In this document: positions 58,996-64,000 of the stretch, one piece after another
Layout: every line of letters begins with the position of its first letter
How positions within the stretch are numbered: position 1 is the stretch's first letter
Source of the DNA: Ceratobasidium sp. AG-K
Lineage: Eukaryota > Basidiomycota > Agaricomycetes > Cantharellales > Ceratobasidiaceae
Length of the DNA stretch: 64,000 bases
Assembly: GCA_037039685.1 (NCBI GenBank)
Contig: JAWNGF010000011.1
Coordinates: forward strand, 434,001 to 498,000
Direction: 5' to 3'
Notes under the pieces: model-generated
Databases searched by the model: none
What the model saw: only the letters and a program-made list of their open reading frames with translations
What the model was told of the DNA's origin: nothing
Translations under genes and position numbers: made by a program

Positions 58996-61634
58996 GTTGA
59001 TACAGTCTAGCAAGAAATGACAGTATAGTTCTAAAAGAATGTGGGATTGTCGACTGGTGCAACAAGGTGGAAATAGGTCAGGTAGAACTAGCCCAACGGT
59101 GTAGAGAATCCAAGCGTCACTGGTGGACGTGGAGGGAGAAAGAAACAACAAAAATCGCACGCGAGCACGCCGCCATATGTTCGACCGACAGCTAGCAACC
59201 GAACGCCATCCATAATATGATAGGAAGCATCCAAGACCCTTGTAAATATTACAGCATTGGCGATGTGATTCCCAATTAGAGGTACACTATAGTGGCCAAT
59301 AATATCCGACCCCAGAGTAGATGTCAATTTGTTGTGCGGCAACATGAGTGTCCAGTTGAAACGTCACAACAAGATCAAATGCGAAGTGGAGCGGAGGTCA
59401 CGTGCTGAGGAGCTCGGGTCGATCATACTTCCGGTCTCAACATTTGAGTGATTTCAGCGCGACGAGACGCGTTGTTGTCGTCGGGATGCGCGTCAGGTAT
59501 GCTCGATTTTTCGTTGTGACGTGCGGTTGCTAGCCTCTGCTGTGTGGCGATCTCTATAGTACAAAGGACCCGCCACCGGGTCCGCTTGATCCTCGGACCT
59601 TTATTGTTTGTACGGTGATCGAATCGAAATGGGATTGTTGATTACTGGGATCACTGTGCAATCTGGATGAGGTTTTTTTGGCCAAGTCGCGCGCCTCAAC
59701 GGCATTGTTAGCCTGGGGCGTGATACACCCGTACTTCCATCTCGCGTTATGCCCCTTAACTACCACGCATGAATCCACAATATCAAGTGTAGCAGCAAAA
59801 AGTACCAACGCTGCTGCTGTGATTTAGATTACTTGCGGCCATAATCCCAGAAATTGCGGGAATGAACCTTTTAGTTCTGCCTCTGGCGTCTCTATTACGT
59901 CCCGCAAGCGGTCAATAATTGCCGTAGGGTCGTGGGCGCGTATTTTTGAGTTTCAGGCTCTGTATCACCTGAACCCCAGCCTTTGCCGAAGCACCAGGTG
60001 TGGGTATATCGTATTCGAGATACGATACTTCGATACAAATCCGCCGAGGACCTGTGTTCTTTGCACAGGGACTTGGTAAGGTGGCCCGGAGAACCACTCG
60101 ACTGTTTGTTTTATAATAATTAAATCCCCTCTGAGACCAATTTCGGGTTGCTTATAAATTATTGGTCGTGTCTTTTACCTGGATTGAAATATATAAATCA
60201 GTTTAAGTGATTGGGCATACAACTATGCCAACCTCTCCGCTTACAGTAACTCGCATTGTACTTCCGTAATAGACACCCCAGTGTGTGTTGTGGCATTGCT
60301 GGCATGGACGAACTGTTGGCCGCATCGGTCGCCGCCGCAATACTTGCCATGCCGTCGTTCCTTAGAATAACCATTAGTCTAGCTAAACATCACCTTTGAT
60401 AGAATGATGGTCTGCTCATATAACAACCCTATGCTTGACCTTAGCCCGCTTACAAGACGCGCCCTGCAAGATTACTCCGAATTCCATCTCTCTGCATTGA
60501 GATTTTAGTTCTTTTAGGTTTTGACTATTTTCGTGAAGCGAGAGTCAGTTAAATCTTGTAGTAGTTTCAGGGCACCAGAAAGCCACGATCGCGCCCGGGA
60601 AGATTACCTAGCTAGAAAGGGTAATGGAGACCATTATTTATATACGCAGTCATCGATCAACTAAATTACCAATGTATGATGCTCCATCGTAGTATTGTGG
60701 GGAATGCTTCGGATTCTGTCTCTTGAGAACCCAGCGATCCCCTATTGGAGTCCTGAGGACGTGACGGAATTACATTCTAACTTGAACTTTGACCCAAGGC
60801 CAGGTCTGAAGTTGCGCAATTTCAATTATCGTACCGCCATCGGTCATGAGTAACCCCCTTTTGCTTGCATCCTCGGCCATCTTATCGCATGTCCGTGTTC
60901 TACGCTTCCCGATGTACCCGTTTTGGTGAGCTCGGCGATCGATGGCGCTCCCCGAGCCAGACGCACTACTCTTCGACCCGAAATTTCCTGTTCCTCGTAA
61001 GCTAATTGGATATATTCTTGGCTTGTTAGAAAGCCGCGCCCGGGATTACCGGCACCTCGCATCAACTTCACGCGTGTGAACATTTGGCTTTGTGGCAGGC
61101 AACTTGAGACTGGCTGGCTTCAGCAAGAGAGCACCGAATGTGAATAGTAAATTAGCTTAGCCCAACTTTAATCAAGCTAGAGAGCAACGTCGCGAAAACT
61201 TGCGGAAGTATATCGATATGTATAATATAACCGCAGTATATGGGCCTTACGCATATTCAGTTGCCTCCATGCCCCGACGTGGCGCGACAGTTCTTAGCGG
61301 GGTTTGTAGAACTTACTTAGCTCTTTACTAACGTCTTTCGTGTATAATAGGAAGGGCCCATAGGTTGGTGCACTCAGCCGTAAAGGGAGCGAAAATAGTT
61401 GCATCAAATCCACCAGTCCCATGGGCTTGGAAACCATTCAAGGGCCGGATTGGAGGATACACGATTGAAAGAAGTGTCGGGCAACATTTTCCGTTAATCT
61501 TGGTGAGATTTAAGTACATATATGCGGTGCATCATTGACTGTATGAAGACTATAAATACAACTGTGTGGTGAGCCACAGTCCTCAGTATCAGTTTCCCCC
61601 ATATTCGTGATAGAGTTACTCCATTGCTACTCCG
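58996..61634. other. Gene-poor region
   Basis: No recognisable gene. A minus-strand frame at 59808-59554 (84 codons) and others are short and featureless. AT-rich patches occur near 60110-60200. The last ~90 bases form the promoter of the truncated oxidoreductase gene. Confidence 0.45.
61551..61558 (+). promoter_or_regulatory. TATA box of the truncated OYE gene
   Basis: TATAAATA about 84 bp upstream of the ATG at 61635. It is a good match in sequence and spacing, showing that the promoter end of this broken gene is retained. Confidence 0.5.
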
Positions 61635-62223
61635 ATGTCGTCTTCCTCACTTTTCACTCCACTCCGCATTGGCAACCTCACGCTTTCACATAGGGTAGTC
61701 ATGGCTCCTATGACCCGGCTACGTGCAACTCCAGATGGAGTAGTTACCGAGGTTACTGCTGAGTATTATTCGCAGCGTTCCAAGGTACCTGGTACTTTCA
61801 TCATCTCGGAGGGCGTAGCAATTGCTGCCGAAGCTGGAGGGTTCCCTAACTTGCCTGTTATCTTTACCGATGATCAAGTAGCAGGATGGAAGAAAGTGGG
61901 TTCTAAATTCAAGTAAGGTTTAAATGCAATAACCCGCATTTTTTACAGGTTGCTGAAGCTGTCCACGCTAACGGCTCATTTATGTACTTGCAAATTTCGG
62001 CCCTTGGCCGAGTGGGGTATCCGGAGATTTTACGCGCGGCTGGGCATCCTTATGTCTCCTCGTCTCCCATTAAGCTCAAATCGAGATCGGAAACCCCCGT
62101 TGAGCTGACCGTTAGTGAGATCAAGCGGTACGTGAAGATGTTTGCCGAGGCGGCGCGGCGAGCAGTTCACGAGGCTGGGTTCATCAGCAAAAAACGCCCA
62201 GCGAATTCAGGTTCCCCTGACTA
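61635..62223 (+). pseudogene. Truncated old yellow enzyme-type flavin oxidoreductase
   Basis: Exon 1 (61635-61896) encodes LFTPLRIGNLTLSHRVVMAP-MTRLRA, the FMN-binding start of the NADH:flavin oxidoreductase barrel, and VIFTDDQVAGWKK. After a short intron, exon 2 continues VAEAVHANGSFMYLQISALG-R, ELTVSEIKRYVKMFAEAARR and AVHEAGF. Family members then read DGVEIHGANGYLLDQF and carry about 200 more residues. Here the match stops at about 62182 and the frame ends after a short unrelated tail (ISKKRPANSGSPD). So the barrel is cut after roughly 170 of ~370 residues, lacking the active-site His-Asn pair. The normal LQ-x-W-x-LGR motif also reads LQISALGR. Probably a 3'-truncated pseudogene; a transcript may still be made. 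Confidence 0.75.
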
Positions 62224-62909
62224 ATTTTCCTGAAACAAGTGCCATATTCTCCAAATGGGACTAAATCAGGGGTCTTTAAGGCGGAGAGGTTGAAATTTGT
62301 TGGTTCGAGCGCCAGCCCGTCGAACGCGTATGAAGTTAGCTTGATTTATTCTTCCTTAGGCTAGTTGAGCCCCATGGGTCAGTTAGTGGCGACCGACAAG
62401 GTCCAATTAGTTACATTTAGTAGGCCTGGTGGTCTACAGGTGCATGTATGGTATTTACATTCAACGAATAGAAGTTAGCATAATCGAACGGAGCTCGTGA
62501 GGACGAGCGTCAAAGCCAAAGATTGTGATAAAATGTACGTCTCGGTACGCAAGTAGTGAAATTTAGGATACGGACGCCACGCTAGGAGCCCAAGCTAGAG
62601 TGCGAATAATGGGGGTGGGTCAGGAGCTGGTTGGCATCGCGAAACGACTGACTCCGTTGGTAGGCCCCGTATGTCTCTCCGGAATGCGCCCCCCTCCCTT
62701 TGGCCTTTATTCAGCGCGGGACGGCCGTCCAGAAGCAATCCCTGCGTCCGTGTGCCATGACTCGAGTCAGGCCCGGGAGTACACGCACGAGGCGGAGTTG
62801 ACAATGGAAGATCTTTCACGCTCGGCTTGGCCAAGGCAAAGAGAATGTGGCACTAAGGGATAATTTCGCAGCTGGTTTTTCGCTTGAGGCCCTTGTATAC
62901 TTCCTCAGC
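62224..62909. other. No gene seen
   Basis: Sequence following the break in the oxidoreductase gene. No continuation of that gene was found here in any frame. Short frames at 62595-62863 on both strands are unsupported. Confidence 0.4.
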
Positions 62910-64000
62910 GGCTGGGCTTGCCAGATCGTCCTATGTCTTGGGACCTCGCCTGCAATGTCACCGCACATAGAACACTAAGGCGCGTATATTATTATACGGA
63001 AGCGACTCGAACGAGTGCAGGTATCGCTCATGTGGGGCGGGGACGGGAGGGGTACAGCACTCGAAGAGGAAGAGGATGTGGGAAAGGGGCCAAATGAGAC
63101 GCAACTCACGTCGGGGTGACAATGCGTCAAGGTAGCGCGAAGATGCATCTTGCCTGTCTTGGTTGGTGAATGTTGCGGGCTGAGTAGGAACATTTCAATC
63201 TGGGTAGACTGAAGCTCCTCGAAAGAGTGCGAGGGCATTGACAAAGACCGGGGGATATCGTAAGGCGTGAACTGCACTTACCTGTTGTCCATTGACGATG
63301 ACACAGTTGAGGAGGTCTTGCCATCCGCGCTCGCATTGGCGGCGATGACGGCCTGCTCCTCGTTCTTTTGGCGCTCTTCCTCTTTTCGGCGGCGCTCCTT
63401 GTCCAGGTGCTTGCGTTCCTCCTCGGATATTTTGGGGACGGCTGCGGCCTTGCGTCCTTTGCGGACCGCACGGACAGCCTGGAACTCACGGTACCTGACC
63501 CCTTCCAAGTGTCCATTTTGTTTGTGGATTTCCTCGGTGCGGCGGAAGACAGTAATGTTCTCCTGGGGTGCTGGGCGGTAGCGGCACGAAAATGAAAGAG
63601 TGCACTGAGGAGGGGGAGGATGGTGCTCTTCGTCTACGCCGCGGCGTTCTCATTCGAGTGCCTTCGGTCGGCAAGCTCGTGCAATGGGAGCGTCACTCGG
63701 GCGAGGCGTTGGGCACATGGAGGAGGGGGTCGGGGCCTAGGTTGGGTAGCGCCTTGAGATCCGCGCCTTCGACGATCGACAAGTTGACGAGGGCGAGGGC
63801 TGTGTCAGATTAGTCGGGAATCGGTGGCAGTGCGAACCGCTCGAGACGGGTAGCCCACACAAGCTCCTTTGGCCACCTATTACAAGGCCTTTAGTTGCCT
63901 GTGGACCGTAAGTTTACTCACTGAAAGAGCTTGGCAGTGTCGTCATCAACTTCAAACCGAATAATGCCCCTCAACCACAAGTGCGTTAGTCACTCTGGTA
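62910..64000 (-). CDS. Unrecognised charged protein, 5' part outside the window
   Basis: Minus-strand exons enter from the right edge with GIIRFEVDDDTAKLFQ (about 63977-63930), then RWPKELVWATRLERFALPPI, then ALALVNLSIVEGADLKALPN. A well-formed coding exon (about 63500-63278) contains YREFQAVRAVRKGRKAAAVP and a highly charged helix EEERKHLDKERRRKEEERQK. It is followed by VQFTPYDIPRSLSMPSHSFE, IEMFLLSPQHSPTKTGKMH and LRATLTHCHPD, ending just after 62910 if the last acceptor is right. I do not recognise the family. Phases between some exons were not closed and an in-frame stop near 63815 suggests an intron there. The charged helix suggests a nuclear or RNA-associated role, but this is a guess. 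Confidence 0.45.

Overview
The window looks like nuclear DNA of a filamentous basidiomycete (Agaricomycetes). Genes are split by many 45-100 nt GT-AG introns and include very small coding exons (9, 12 and 18 nt). The gene content fits a wood- or litter-associated Agaricomycete: tandem secreted copper radical (glyoxal-type) oxidases, a fungal F-box protein and a TET/JBP-like dioxygenase. I suspect a Rhizoctonia/Ceratobasidiaceae relative, but no marker here proves that. No RNA gene was recognised. A 35-base run of N lies at 45604-45638.

Layout. 1-2836 has no recognisable gene. 2837-26378 is mostly housekeeping: an F-box protein (-), an IKS-type protein kinase (-), the high-affinity iron permease FTR1 (+) behind a perfect inverted GATA site, a 6.5 kb gene-poor stretch (11590-18119), eIF1A (-), tRNA pseudouridine synthase PUS3/DEG1 (+), indoleamine 2,3-dioxygenase (+), a small putative mitochondrial protein (-) and an ATG14/UVRAG-like autophagy protein (+).

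26380-30110 is repeat DNA: a 473-bp tandem duplication, a possible LTR, and an 18-monomer minisatellite in which three ~83-bp monomers form a 250-bp higher-order unit. One array unit is split by a 237-bp element with ~41-bp terminal inverted repeats and a TA target duplication. The empty site can be read from sister units.

30112-44902 is the most unusual part: a compact island of eight genes, mostly in head-to-head pairs. It holds two RFTS-like proteins (the fold that targets DNMT1), two related zinc-finger/CHAT-like proteins (one with an N-terminal Sir2-like domain whose catalytic residues are replaced), two RING plus coiled-coil proteins, a small three-repeat protein, and a TET/JBP-like 2-oxoglutarate dioxygenase. 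Each of the three divergent promoters carries TCACRTGA, as does each minisatellite unit, and several genes share a U-rich 3' flank. I infer a chromatin or DNA-modification module, possibly mobile or involved in genome conflict. No transposase was found.

46731-56106 holds three tandem secreted AA5-type oxidase genes. The leftmost is a pseudogene with at least two frameshifts and a stop. To the right are a single-pass membrane SH3 protein (-), a gene-poor stretch, a truncated old-yellow-enzyme gene (+), and the 3' part of an unrecognised charged protein running off the right edge (-).

Exon boundaries were joined by eye from splice signals and reading phase. Lengths quoted as exact closed in phase across all exons. 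Those called approximate did not or were not fully traced.
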